In this document: piece after piece, positions 34,214 through 41,859 of the stretch | How positions within the stretch are numbered: position 1 is the first letter of the stretch | Layout of the letters: every line of letters starts with the position of its first letter | Assembly: GCF_005844325.1 (NCBI RefSeq) | Contig: NZ_SPFY01000019.1 | Span: 1-41,859, forward strand | From: Collinsella aerofaciens | GTDB lineage: Bacteria; Actinomycetota; Coriobacteriia; Coriobacteriales; Coriobacteriaceae | Reading direction: 5' to 3' | DNA length: 41,859 bases | Made by a program: the position numbers and the translations under genes | The notes under the pieces: generated by a model | Database searches by the model: none | Seen by the model: only the letters and a program-made list of their open reading frames with translations | Told to the model about the DNA's origin: nothing

Positions 34214-34235
34214 AACATATACAAAGGAGTCAAAC

Positions 34236-35066
34236 ATGGGTTGCGAGCACGCACAGGCAGCCGGCGGGCAAACGTCGCCGTCGCAATTTGAGGAAAATAC
34301 GCTGTCCGAGGTCAAGCGCGTTATCGCCGTGCTTTCCGGCAAGGGCGGCGTCGGCAAGTCATTCGTCACCGGCGCCATCGCCACGGAACTTTCCCGCCAC
34401 GGTCACAAGGTCGGCGTCCTCGATGCCGATATTACCGGCCCCTCTATCCCTAAGATGTTCGGCATGAGCGGACGTCACGTCCATGCCCTCGGCAACCTTA
34501 TGCTGCCCGAAATCTCCGAGCACGGCGTCAAGGTTATGAGCTCTAACCTGCTGCTCCAAAACGAAACCGACCCCGTCCTCTGGCGCGGTCCGGTTATCGC
34601 GGGTGCCATCAGGCAGTTCTGGAGCGAAACCTCATGGGGCCCCATCGACTACCTGCTGGTCGACATGCCTCCGGGAACGGGCGACGTCGCCCTCACGGTC
34701 TTCCAGTCGCTGCCCGTCGATGGCATCGTCATCGTTACGAGCCCGCAGGATCTGGTCTCGATGATCGTCGCCAAGGCGGTCAACATGGCCGAGAAGATGA
34801 ACGTCCCCATTCTGGGAATCGTCGAAAACATGAGCTATATCGAGTGCCCCAATTGCGGCAAGAAGATCGAAGTCTTTGGCAAGAGCAAGCTCCCCGAGGT
34901 CGCCGAGCGTTACAACCTCGAGATCCTAGGGCAGCTTCCCATCAATCCGGCACTCGCCGAGGCCTGCGATAAGGGCGAGGTTGAAACCGCACTGCCCGCA
35001 CGTATGCTGCCCCAGGCCGTCTCTGCCGTCGAGGCCATTGCCCCGCACGAAACCGCCGAGGCCTAA
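34236..35066 (+). CDS. mrp: Mrp/NBP35 family P-loop ATPase, Fe-S cluster carrier
   Basis: Cytoplasmic ATPase that binds and delivers Fe-S clusters to target proteins. The 276-aa protein has the deviant Walker A GKGGVGKS at 35-42, switch regions DADITGPS (63-70) and VDMPPGTGD, and the cluster-binding CPNC pair Cys204/Cys207. It lacks the N-terminal MIP18/DUF59 domain found in many Mrp proteins. A Cys and a His near the start (MGCEH) could add ligands. ATG 34236 has AAAGGAG 6 nt upstream and is preferred over an in-frame ATG at 34179. Its stop abuts the GTG of the next gene. Confidence 0.9.
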   Translation: MGCEHAQAAGGQTSPSQFEENTLSEVKRVIAVLSGKGGVGKSFVTGAIATELSRHGHKVGVLDADITGPSIPKMFGMSGRHVHALGNLMLPEISEHGVKVMSSNLLLQNETDPVLWRGPVIAGAIRQFWSETSWGPIDYLLVDMPPGTGDVALTVFQSLPVDGIVIVTSPQDLVSMIVAKAVNMAEKMNVPILGIVENMSYIECPNCGKKIEVFGKSKLPEVAERYNLEILGQLPINPALAEACDKGEVETALPARMLPQAVSAVEAIAPHETAEA

Positions 35067-36338
35067 GTGAACGCAAACGCCTCCTATGACGTCTTGGTAA
35101 TCGGCGGCGGGGCCTCGGGTCTCGCCGCCGCCATTACGGCCGCACGCGCAGGCAAAAGCACCTGCATCGTTGAGCGCGATGTTGCCTGCGGCCTTAAACT
35201 CCTTGCGACCGGCAACGGCCGCTGCAACCTTTCCAACGAATCAATTGATTTCCAGCGGTACAACCACCCCGCATTCGTCGAATCCGTCATGGGCCCCCAG
35301 CCTGAGCAAGAGCTCGGCAGTTTCTTCTCCTCGCTGGGCATCATGACGACCTCCGAGGAGGGCCGGCTGTATCCGCGCTCCCTTCGTGCCGAATCGGTGC
35401 GCGACGCACTTCTCAACGCTTGCAATCACCTGGGTATCACCTTGATCTGTGGAGCAAACGTCGCCTCGGCATTCAAAGCCCCCGAGGGCTGGACACTCCA
35501 AATAGATCGTCCCGCGCGAGCACTCAAGGCAAAAAAGCACGACGACCGAAAATCGGAACTCCGCTCGCTTCGGAAGGCGCTCGCCGACACCTCTCGCAGG
35601 AACGAGACGCTGCAGGCAAAGGCCGTAATTATCGCTACGGGCGGCAGCCCCGCCGACATCGCGAAGACGTTCAATCTTTCCCTCACACCGCAGCACCCCG
35701 TCCTCTGCCCCGTGTCGGCATCGGTCTTCGGCGACCAGACTGCGCTCAAGACACTGGATGGCCTGCGCGTCCGCGCCCGTTTGACGCTCACCCGCAATCA
35801 CGAGGAGCTCTGGCGCGAAGACGGCGAAGTGCTCTTCCGAACCTTTGGCATCTCGGGCGTTGCCGCCTTTAACCTCTCCCGTCGCGTCCAGCGCGGCGAC
35901 ACGATTCTGCTCGACGTTTTCCCCGACCTCTCCAAAGACGAGTTGCTCGATATGCTCAACCAGCGAGTTGAGTTGCTCGGCGGCTTTTCGCCCCGCGACC
36001 CCCGCTGGCTCGACGGCATGCTCGCCCCGCAGTTCTCACACGTTGTCTGCGCCGCATTCGAACAGTGCCACCCCGGGTCGCACGACCCCATCCATCTAGT
36101 CTCAATCCTCAAGCACTTTAAGTTGCTCGTCGAGGGAACGACAGAGGAGCGTTCGGCCCAGGTCACGCGTGGCGGCGTGCCCATCGAGAGCGTCTCAGCT
36201 CCCAACCTCTGCGTGAGCAACGCAGCAGGCGCCCCGCTTTACATCTGTGGCGAGGCGCTCGACATCGATGCCGATTGCGGCGGTTTCAACCTTGCGTGGG
36301 CTTGGATCTCGGGCATTCGCGCTGCAAGCAGCCTATAG
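35067..36338 (+). CDS. HI0933/YhiN-like FAD-dependent oxidoreductase
   Basis: Flavoprotein of unknown substrate, 423 aa. The FAD-binding GGGASG lies at 13-18, followed by the family signature CGLKLLATGNGRCNLSN at 41-57. A conserved mid-protein FRTFGISGVAAFNLSRR and the C-terminal YICGEALDIDADCGGFNLAWAWISG segment close the flavin site. It starts with GTG at 35067, directly after the mrp TAA, so it is translationally coupled and in the same transcript. The Fe-S carrier next door raises the possibility that Mrp serves a metalloenzyme, but this flavoprotein shows no obvious Fe-S motif. Confidence 0.87.
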   Translation: MNANASYDVLVIGGGASGLAAAITAARAGKSTCIVERDVACGLKLLATGNGRCNLSNESIDFQRYNHPAFVESVMGPQPEQELGSFFSSLGIMTTSEEGRLYPRSLRAESVRDALLNACNHLGITLICGANVASAFKAPEGWTLQIDRPARALKAKKHDDRKSELRSLRKALADTSRRNETLQAKAVIIATGGSPADIAKTFNLSLTPQHPVLCPVSASVFGDQTALKTLDGLRVRARLTLTRNHEELWREDGEVLFRTFGISGVAAFNLSRRVQRGDTILLDVFPDLSKDELLDMLNQRVELLGGFSPRDPRWLDGMLAPQFSHVVCAAFEQCHPGSHDPIHLVSILKHFKLLVEGTTEERSAQVTRGGVPIESVSAPNLCVSNAAGAPLYICGEALDIDADCGGFNLAWAWISGIRAASSL

Positions 36339-36348
36339 CCGCGCAGTC

Positions 36349-36399
36349 TATAATCTAAACGCATTCGGGCCGTCTGGGACACCGGGCGGCCTCTTTCTT
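36349..36399 (+). promoter_or_regulatory. TATAAT box followed by a terminator-like hairpin
   Basis: A perfect TATAAT lies at 36349-36354 without a clear -35 box. Then comes a hairpin, 36368-36377 with 36382-36391 (10 pairs including two G-U, loop GACA), and the U-rich TCTTTCTT (36392-36399). Only 18 nt separate this from the next ATG, so that gene must be reached by readthrough, or the hairpin simply ends the mrp transcript. Confidence 0.5.
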
Positions 36400-36417
36400 G
36401 CATCTAAGGAGACCTCG

Positions 36418-38058
36418 ATGATCGAAATCACCCAAGTCCACGCGTCACTCGATGAGGCCGGCGACGAAACTGCCTGCCTTGCTATTGGTAGACGTGCCGT
36501 CAAACGAGCCCTGCGATGCGAGGATTCCCAGATTAAAGCCATTGAGCTCCATCGCAAGTCAATCGACGCCCGTAAAAAGCGAGATGTCCATTTTATTTTG
36601 AGCTTTCGAGTTGAGCTGACAAGCTCTCGACTCGAGCAGGAGGTGGTCGACCGCGTCGCCGAGCGCGACCGCTCGCGCATCCGCATAGTAGACGGCGAGG
36701 CTCCTTCATTCCCCAACCCTGTCCCGAATGCACCCAAGGGGCGTCCCGTCGTTGTCGGCGCCGGTTGCGCCGGTCTCTTCGCCGCCCTCACCCTTGCCGC
36801 AGCGGGCCTTAAACCCCTGCTCATCGAGCGAGGCGACCCCGCACTTCGCCGCTCGGAAGCGATTGATCTCTTTCTTAAGGAGCGTATCCTCGACCCCGAA
36901 AGCAATATCCAATTTGGCCTGGGCGGCGCAGGGACCTTCTCGGACGGCAAGCTCAACACGGGAACCAAGAATCCTGCCCATCGGCTGATTCTTGAGACCT
37001 TCGTCGAAGCGGGCTCACCTCGCGACATCCTGTGGGACGCCAAGCCGCACATTGGCTCCGACATCCTCCCCACCGTCGTCACCAACATTTCTCAGCGCAT
37101 CGAGCAGCTCGGTGGAACCGTCCGTTATCGAACAAAGCTCGTCAATATTCGAACCGATGGATCTGGCGCCATCACCGGCGTTGATGTCAAACCGCCGCAA
37201 GAAACCACAAGCGAAACAATCGCCACAAAGCACCTCATTCTCGCCTGCGGCCATTCCGCCCGCGACGTATTCGAGCTTCTCAAAGAACATAACGTTACCC
37301 TCGCGCAAAAGACCTTTGCCATGGGTGTGCGCATCGAGCATCCACAGCGCGACATCGACCGCGCCCAATATGGCCCTTCGGCGGGGCACCCGTCACTCGG
37401 AGCAGCCCCCTACAAGCTTGTCGCCCATCTCCCCAACGGCCGCAGTGTGTTCTCGTTTTGCATGTGCCCCGGCGGACAGGTTGTCGCGGCCTCTTCCGAG
37501 CAGGGCCATCTGTGCGTCAACGGCGCCAGCCTCAATGCCCGCAACGGGCGCAACGCGAATGCCGCCCTACTCGTTAACGTCACACCTGACGACCTTCCCG
37601 ACGATGATCCGCTCGCAGGCATTGAACTCCAGCGCGCCTGCGAGCGAGCCGCCTATCGCCTGGGTGGCTCCAACTGGAACGCGCCGGCACAGCTCGTCGG
37701 GGATTTCCTTGCGGGACGCGCCAGCACGGCACCCAGAGAGGTAAAACCGACCTATCCACTTGGCGTGACCTGGACGGCGATCGACGATGCCCTCCCGCAG
37801 CATATCGTCGAATCGCTTCGTTTGGGAATCCCCCTGCTCGGTAAGAAACTGCGTGGCTATGACCGCCCCGATGCGGTCCTCACTGGCGTGGAGACGCGTT
37901 CGAGCTCCCCGGTCACCGTCATCCGCGATCGAACATGCCACGCCGCGTCGACTCCGGGCCTTTACCCTTGCGGCGAGGGTGCCGGATATGCCGGCGGCAT
38001 CATGAGTGCCGCCACCGACGGCATCCGTTGCGCTAAGGCGCTGATAGCAGACATCTAG
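36418..38058 (+). CDS. FAD-dependent dehydrogenase-like protein (COG2509 type)
   Basis: A 546-aa flavoprotein with an N-terminal alpha/beta domain of about 100 residues (IGRRAVKRALRCEDSQIKAIELHRKSIDARKK). The FAD/NAD-binding part starts at RPVVVGAGCAGLFAALTLAAAGLKPLLIERG, with GAGCAG at 114-119. Family landmarks are FGLGGAGTFSDGKLNTGTKN, LACGHSARDVFELL, CMCPGGQVV and the C-terminal YPCGEGAGYAGGIMSAATDGIRCA. The reaction is not established for this group. ATG 36418 has AAGGAG upstream; an in-frame start inside the previous gene is rejected. It converges on uvrB. Confidence 0.88.
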   Translation: MIEITQVHASLDEAGDETACLAIGRRAVKRALRCEDSQIKAIELHRKSIDARKKRDVHFILSFRVELTSSRLEQEVVDRVAERDRSRIRIVDGEAPSFPNPVPNAPKGRPVVVGAGCAGLFAALTLAAAGLKPLLIERGDPALRRSEAIDLFLKERILDPESNIQFGLGGAGTFSDGKLNTGTKNPAHRLILETFVEAGSPRDILWDAKPHIGSDILPTVVTNISQRIEQLGGTVRYRTKLVNIRTDGSGAITGVDVKPPQETTSETIATKHLILACGHSARDVFELLKEHNVTLAQKTFAMGVRIEHPQRDIDRAQYGPSAGHPSLGAAPYKLVAHLPNGRSVFSFCMCPGGQVVAASSEQGHLCVNGASLNARNGRNANAALLVNVTPDDLPDDDPLAGIELQRACERAAYRLGGSNWNAPAQLVGDFLAGRASTAPREVKPTYPLGVTWTAIDDALPQHIVESLRLGIPLLGKKLRGYDRPDAVLTGVETRSSSPVTVIRDRTCHAASTPGLYPCGEGAGYAGGIMSAATDGIRCAKALIADI

Positions 38059-38084
38059 TGCACGAACTCCCGCGTCCGAACGAC

Positions 38085-38120
38085 ACAGGCCCCAAGCTCC
38101 ACAGGGAACTCGGGGCCTGT
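38085..38120. terminator. Bidirectional terminator between the flavoprotein gene and uvrB
   Basis: Positions 38085-38093 pair with 38112-38120 (9 bp, loop of 18). It lies between two convergent genes, with no strong U-run on either side. Position and stem strength support shared termination. Confidence 0.6.
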
Positions 38121-38123
38121 TCA

Positions 38124-40364
38124 CTACTTCCTGAATCGTGCACCCTGGCGTTTTCTGCCCGAAGCAAAGGTAGAGCCCTTGCGAGCCTGCGAACGCAAAC
38201 GCTCGATCGTTTCGTCCTCAGATGCGCCCTCAAGCATCGCCCGAATCTGAACGACAGCATCGCGCAGACGTGCCGCCTCCTCAAAGTCCATGGCGGCGGA
38301 AGCGTTACGCATGTCTTCCTCCATGGTCTCGACGATCCGCACGAGCTCGTCATGCGGCAGCCCTTCCAGCTGCTCGGCAAGCGTCTGCTCGGGCGCCACC
38401 GTCTCCGGCGCGGCGCCCTCGCCGTTTTCGTCGGGCGTATAGAACGCACCGTGACCCAGCGAATCGCCTCTCGAGCGCCCCTTCGAGCCCACAGTCTTTT
38501 CGGCCTCGGCAATAAAGCTCGAAATGTCGTTAATGGCCTTGCGGACTGTCTTGGGCACAATGCCATGCTCTTCGTTATATGCCATCTGAATCTCGCGACG
38601 GCGCTGCGTCTCCTCGATGGCTTCTTTCATCGAATCGGTCACAACATCTGCATACATGATGACCTCGCCGTCGGCATTACGGGCCGCACGGCCAATCGTC
38701 TGAATCAACGAACGGCGATTGCGCAAGAAACCTTCCTTGTCGGCGTCGAGAATTGCCACCAGCGAGACCTCGGGAAGGTCCAGACCCTCGCGGAGCAGGT
38801 TGATGCCGACGAGAACATCAATCTTTCCCTCGCGCAGCGTTCGCAGGATCTCGACACGGTCCATCGTCGCTGTATCGGAGTGCATGTAATTGACCTTAAT
38901 GCCGGCATCAAGCAGATGGTCGGTCAGGTCCTCGGCCATGCGCTTGGTGAGCGTGGTCACCAGCACGCGCTCCTTGCGGGCAACGCGCTCGCGAATCTCG
39001 TCCTCAAGATCGTCAATCTGTCCACGAACCGGACGCACATCGATCTTGGGGTCGAGCAGACCGGTCGGACGAATAATCTGCTCAACGTCGTTCTGGCTAA
39101 CCCGCAGCTCATAGTCGCCCGGCGTAGCCGAGACGTAGATGAACTGGGGAATCCTCGCCTCAAACTCATCGAAACGAAGCGGGCGGTTATCGAGTGCCGA
39201 AGGCAGACGAAAACCGTGCTCCACCAGCGTCACCTTACGCGAGCGGTCACCTTCGTGCATGCCGCGGATCTGCGGCACCGTCACATGGCTCTCATCGATG
39301 ATGCAGAGCATGTCCTTAGGAAAGTAATCGATCAGGGTAAACGGTGGCTCGCCCGGTTTTCGACCGTCCAGATGACGCGAGTAGTTCTCGATGCCGTTGC
39401 AAAAGCCCATCGTCTCGAGCATCTCGAGATCATAGTCGGTGCGCTGCTGCAGACGCTGTGCCTCGAGCAGCTTATCAGTCGCCTTGAGCTCGGCCACACG
39501 CTTCTCGCACTCTTCACTGATTGATTTCAGAGCCGCTTTGACCTTAGGCTTCTCAGTCACGTAGTGCGATGCCGGCCACACGGGAATGGCCTCGTACTCA
39601 CGTAGCATCTCGCCGGTGACCTCGTCGATCTCGGCAATCAGCTCAACCTCGTCGCCAAAGAACTCAAACCGCAACGGATGCTCGGCATAGGGTGGATACA
39701 CGTCGACGACATCGCCGCGCACACGGAAGGTGCCACGTGCCAAATCATAGTCATTGCGATCGTACTGGATATCGATAAGCGCATGGATAAAGTCATCGCG
39801 CTCGAGCGGCACCTTCTTGTCGACGTTCGGAGCTAGGCCCGCATAGTCCTCGGGAGAGCCAATGCCATAGATACACGAGACCGATGCGACGACGATCACA
39901 TCGCGTCGAGATAGCAGCGATGCGGTCGCCTGATGTCGCAGCATCTCAACTTCTTCGTTAATCGAGGAATCCTTCTCGATATACGTATCGCTTTGCGGCA
40001 CATACGCTTCGGGTTGATAGTAATCGTAGTACGACACAAAATAGACCACGGCGTTGTCAGGGAAGAATTCCTTGAGCTCGCTCGCAAGCTGAGCGGCAAG
40101 CGTTTTATTGGGAGCCATAACCAGCGTCGGCTTCCCCAGGGCCTCAATAGTCTTAGCCATCGTGAAGGTCTTGCCCGAACCAGTCACGCCCAGCAAAACC
40201 TGATAGCGATCTCCGTCCCTCACGCCCTGCACAAGCGACTCAATGGCCTTAGGCTGGGAGCCAGCGGGCTCGTATGGAGACACGACCTTAAACGGTACCT
40301 CAGAGCCCTCAACGCCAAAACGTTTAAGCTCTCCTCCAACACGCTCAACTTCAAATTCCGCCAT
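38124..40364 (-). CDS. uvrB: Excinuclease ABC subunit B
   Basis: Damage-verifying helicase-like subunit that receives DNA from UvrA and recruits UvrC. The 746-aa protein has Walker A GVTGSGKT at 59-66, the beta-hairpin segment [25 protein letters not shown] in place of DEAD ([11 protein letters not shown]), the RLI-type helicase motifs [25 protein letters not shown] and QTIGRAARN, and a C-terminal UVR domain ([16 protein letters not shown]). Its N-terminus carries about 20 more residues than many homologues. ATG 40364 follows AGGAG. It lies 51 nt after the transglycosylase gene, with a TATACT box (40390-40395, minus strand) that could give a separate start. Confidence 0.96.
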   Translation of the reverse strand: MAEFEVERVGGELKRFGVEGSEVPFKVVSPYEPAGSQPKAIESLVQGVRDGDRYQVLLGVTGSGKTFTMAKTIEALGKPTLVMAPNKTLAAQLASELKEFFPDNAVVYFVSYYDYYQPEAYVPQSDTYIEKDSSINEEVEMLRHQATASLLSRRDVIVVASVSCIYGIGSPEDYAGLAPNVDKKVPLERDDFIHALIDIQYDRNDYDLARGTFRVRGDVVDVYPPYAEHPLRFEFFGDEVELIAEIDEVTGEMLREYEAIPVWPASHYVTEKPKVKAALKSISEECEKRVAELKATDKLLEAQRLQQRTDYDLEMLETMGFCNGIENYSRHLDGRKPGEPPFTLIDYFPKDMLCIIDESHVTVPQIRGMHEGDRSRKVTLVEHGFRLPSALDNRPLRFDEFEARIPQFIYVSATPGDYELRVSQNDVEQIIRPTGLLDPKIDVRPVRGQIDDLEDEIRERVARKERVLVTTLTKRMAEDLTDHLLDAGIKVNYMHSDTATMDRVEILRTLREGKIDVLVGINLLREGLDLPEVSLVAILDADKEGFLRNRRSLIQTIGRAARNADGEVIMYADVVTDSMKEAIEETQRRREIQMAYNEEHGIVPKTVRKAINDISSFIAEAEKTVGSKGRSRGDSLGHGAFYTPDENGEGAAPETVAPEQTLAEQLEGLPHDELVRIVETMEEDMRNASAAMDFEEAARLRDAVVQIRAMLEGASEDETIERLRSQARKGSTFASGRKRQGARFRK

Positions 40365-40415
40365 GGATACTCCTAACTCATATATCTGCAGTATACGCAG
40401 GCGGCAGGCATAGTC

Positions 40416-40997
40416 CTATACGAACCGATCGGGATAGAGGGTCTTGTAGCGAACCCAGGCATTATTGACACGAATCAGATACGCCTGCGTCTCGGGAAAA
40501 GTGATTGCATTATGAAGCGACGTGCTCTGCTGCGCCCATCCGTCGACATTGCCCATGCCGGCGTTATAGGCGGCAATGGCACTGTCAGTCGACCCGTTAA
40601 AATACGTTAGAAGATACGAAAGATACGCACAGCCAAACTCGATGTTCGTAGCGGGATCGTTAAGGTCGCCGGCTGAATACTCGCTGCCATCGACAAGACC
40701 CTTGGCAATCATATCCTGGGCAGTCTCGGGCATCAGCTGCATCAATCCCCGTGCGCCTTGATTCGACTCAGCCTCGGGATCCCAATTCGATTCCGACTTT
40801 ATGACAGCGCACACCAGATACGGATCAAGATTGTGCGAAATGCTCGATTGCTTTACGTACGCCTCATAGTCAATTGGATACAAAGGCTTAAAGAAGGCGG
40901 CAGGGGCATACGAGTAGACGAGCGAAATAAGGCCGAAGACAAACATAACGGCAAGTGGCGCCACGCGATACCACGTAAAGAAACGTGTCTTAGGCAT
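40416..40997 (-). CDS. Membrane-anchored lytic transglycosylase, SLT domain
   Basis: Cleaves peptidoglycan glycan strands with anhydro-muramyl ends. The 193-aa protein has one N-terminal membrane helix (about 12-31) and a compact SLT domain: catalytic Glu69 in VIKSESNWDPEA, GARGLMQLMPETA at 81-93, FGCAYLSYLL and AAYNAGMGNVDGW. There is no separate wall-binding domain. The ATG overlaps the coaE stop by 8 nt, with GGGAGGAGG upstream, so the two are coupled. SLT proteins next to coaE and uvrB suggest one operon. Confidence 0.9.
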   Translation of the reverse strand: MPKTRFFTWYRVAPLAVMFVFGLISLVYSYAPAAFFKPLYPIDYEAYVKQSSISHNLDPYLVCAVIKSESNWDPEAESNQGARGLMQLMPETAQDMIAKGLVDGSEYSAGDLNDPATNIEFGCAYLSYLLTYFNGSTDSAIAAYNAGMGNVDGWAQQSTSLHNAITFPETQAYLIRVNNAWVRYKTLYPDRFV

Positions 40998-41631
40998 CGG
41001 CCTCCTCCCTATCCACTACATCCCCGAAGCCATGGCGCGCAAGCCATGCGTCCAGTTGTTCAAAGAGCGAGTTATCGCCTGCCGCATTATCGATGACCGT
41101 CGTAGCGAGATTGCAAAGCGAAGCCTCATCAGATTGGCATGCAGAGCGCGCATCAAAATCAGAGGACTCCATACCACGATGAATGGCACGCTCACGACGA
41201 ACTGCTAAAGGAGCGCTGATAACCAGAATTTCATCAGCCAGGCCAAAAGCATCCTCAAAACCAGTCGGGGCAGAAACCTCGACAACCGCAAAGGGATAAC
41301 GGGGGGACGAAACCGTGCAACAAACCGGATCAAGAATCCTCAGTGACAGCTGTTCGATGAGAACCGGATGAACGATGCCATTGAGCCGCGCGACTGTATC
41401 AGGAGAGGCGAAAGCTCGAGCAGCGAGGACATTGCGGCGAATGCCGCCCTCCCCGTCCAGAATGTCCCAACCGAATTCTTCCGCGAGGGCATTGACGATA
41501 TCGGAGCCTGGCACATACAGCGATTTGGCAAGCTCATCCAGATCGATAAGCATGGCGCCATGAGATTCGAGATAGCGGCAGGCAGTCGACTTACCCGAAG
41601 CAATATTGCCCAAGACAAAAACGGTAAACAT
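40990..41631 (-). CDS. coaE: Dephospho-CoA kinase
   Basis: Last step of coenzyme A synthesis: phosphorylates the ribose 3'-OH of dephospho-CoA. The 213-aa protein has P-loop GNIASGKST at 8-16, IDLDELAKSLY at 29-39 (the family usually has DADxxAR), GIVHPVLIEQL in the CoA domain and a lid with RRERAIHRG. The final helix region is less conserved than usual, so I am slightly less sure of activity than of family. ATG 41631 follows GGAGG; the frame stays open to 41823 but would run through a terminator. First gene of coaE-transglycosylase-uvrB, and neighbouring uvrB is a common actinobacterial arrangement. Confidence 0.87.
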   Translation of the reverse strand: MFTVFVLGNIASGKSTACRYLESHGAMLIDLDELAKSLYVPGSDIVNALAEEFGWDILDGEGGIRRNVLAARAFASPDTVARLNGIVHPVLIEQLSLRILDPVCCTVSSPRYPFAVVEVSAPTGFEDAFGLADEILVISAPLAVRRERAIHRGMESSDFDARSACQSDEASLCNLATTVIDNAAGDNSLFEQLDAWLARHGFGDVVDREEADA

Positions 41632-41719
41632 CAAGTCCTCCCTAACGCCAATGGGAGTTATTATCGCGCAAATACAAAAGAAGGACTCAAAATACAGCCA
41701 AACAGTAAGAGAAGCTAAA

Positions 41720-41733
41720 CGAAGGCGAGTTCG
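41720..41733 (-). promoter_or_regulatory. LexA-like box upstream of coaE-slt-uvrB
   Basis: The plus-strand 14-mer reads CGAAG-GCGA-GTTCG, 9 of 10 matches to CGAAC-N4-GTTCG. It lies about 90 bp before the coaE ATG. On the minus strand TTGTAATACA immediately precedes it, much like TTGTATTA before the uvrA box, hinting at a shared promoter-operator layout. Confidence 0.45.
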
Positions 41734-41762
41734 TGTATTACAACCCTCTATTAAACGCAAAA

Positions 41763-41790
41763 AAGGGGGAGGCCGCGCGGCCTCCCCCTT
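41763..41790 (-). terminator. Strong terminator of a leftward gene entering from the right edge
   Basis: A perfect 28-bp palindrome (41763-41776 with 41777-41790) is followed on the minus strand by TTTTTTGCG. It would end a transcript whose gene lies beyond 41859. The plus side reads CTTCTTC. Confidence 0.85.
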
Positions 41791-41859
41791 CTTCAAGTCA
41801 TGCGACGGCTCGGTGCCGTCCACCGGTCAGCGGCGCCCTGGCCTCCCACGGGCTGACCC
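41791..41859 (-). other. Unassigned right-edge stretch with two hairpins
   Basis: Positions 41804-41809 pair with 41815-41820, and 41825-41831 with 41852-41858. On the minus strand two frames stay open from the edge until TGA at 41793 or 41798, so this may be the last 20 or so codons of a gene, or the 3' part of a structured RNA, ending at the adjacent terminator. I could not identify either. Confidence 0.3.

Noticed and set aside
36247-36417. Upstream in-frame start for the second flavoprotein gene inside the previous gene
   Set aside because: It lacks a ribosome-binding site and its 57 extra residues look like an out-of-frame reading of the preceding gene; ATG 36418 has AAGGAG.
41632-41823. 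Longer coaE start reaching 41823
   Set aside because: It would translate through a 28-bp terminator palindrome and adds 64 residues before the P-loop; ATG 41631 has GGAGG and gives the normal family N-terminus.

Overview
The window is about 42 kb of GC-rich (around 60% by eye), tightly packed bacterial chromosome. Several things point to the class Coriobacteriia (Actinomycetota), most likely a gut Collinsella or close relative. These are the rapZ-whiA-gap-pgk-tpiA-secG order typical of Actinobacteria, an Arg-containing RapZ P-loop, two twin-arginine lipoprotein binding proteins, and the mix of gut peptide and sialic-acid uptake genes. The genus call is inference. I see no tRNA, rRNA, insertion sequence, prophage or CRISPR array.

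Layout, left to right. Positions 1-328 hold no gene but carry a run of perfect GC-rich hairpins and a large nested inverted repeat around a terminator. Positions 329-6271 (minus strand) are a complete oligopeptide ABC importer, oppA-B-C-D-F, with a promoter near 6368-6396. Positions 6563-13707 (minus) are a housekeeping block transcribed rapZ, whiA, gap, pgk, tpiA, gpmI, secG. It carries lower glycolysis, and the usual yvcK between rapZ and whiA is absent.

Positions 13806-24231 (minus) look like a sialic acid (N-acetylneuraminate) island. It holds a peptide-family (SBP family 5) ABC transporter with a fused permease-ATPase subunit, two translationally coupled AXE1-type esterase genes, a NanA-family aldolase, a ROK kinase resembling NanK, and NanE. 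One esterase has lost its nucleophile serine. The set could import sialic acid, deacetylate it, cleave it to ManNAc plus pyruvate, phosphorylate ManNAc and epimerise it to GlcNAc-6-P. Substrate assignment rests on neighbours and motifs. The promoter region carries a perfect 9-5-9 palindrome, and the intergenic gaps carry large RNA-like hairpins.

Positions 24597-40364 hold all three nucleotide excision repair genes within 16 kb: uvrC (in an operon with a YbaK-type deacylase and the lipid II flippase murJ), uvrA, and uvrB (behind coaE and a lytic transglycosylase gene). Between them, on the plus strand, lie an LTA-synthase-like phosphoglycerol transferase, an Mrp/NBP35 Fe-S carrier ATPase and two FAD-dependent oxidoreductases. 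LexA-like 14-mers occur upstream of uvrA and of the coaE-uvrB unit. The right edge holds a strong terminator for a leftward transcript that begins outside the window.
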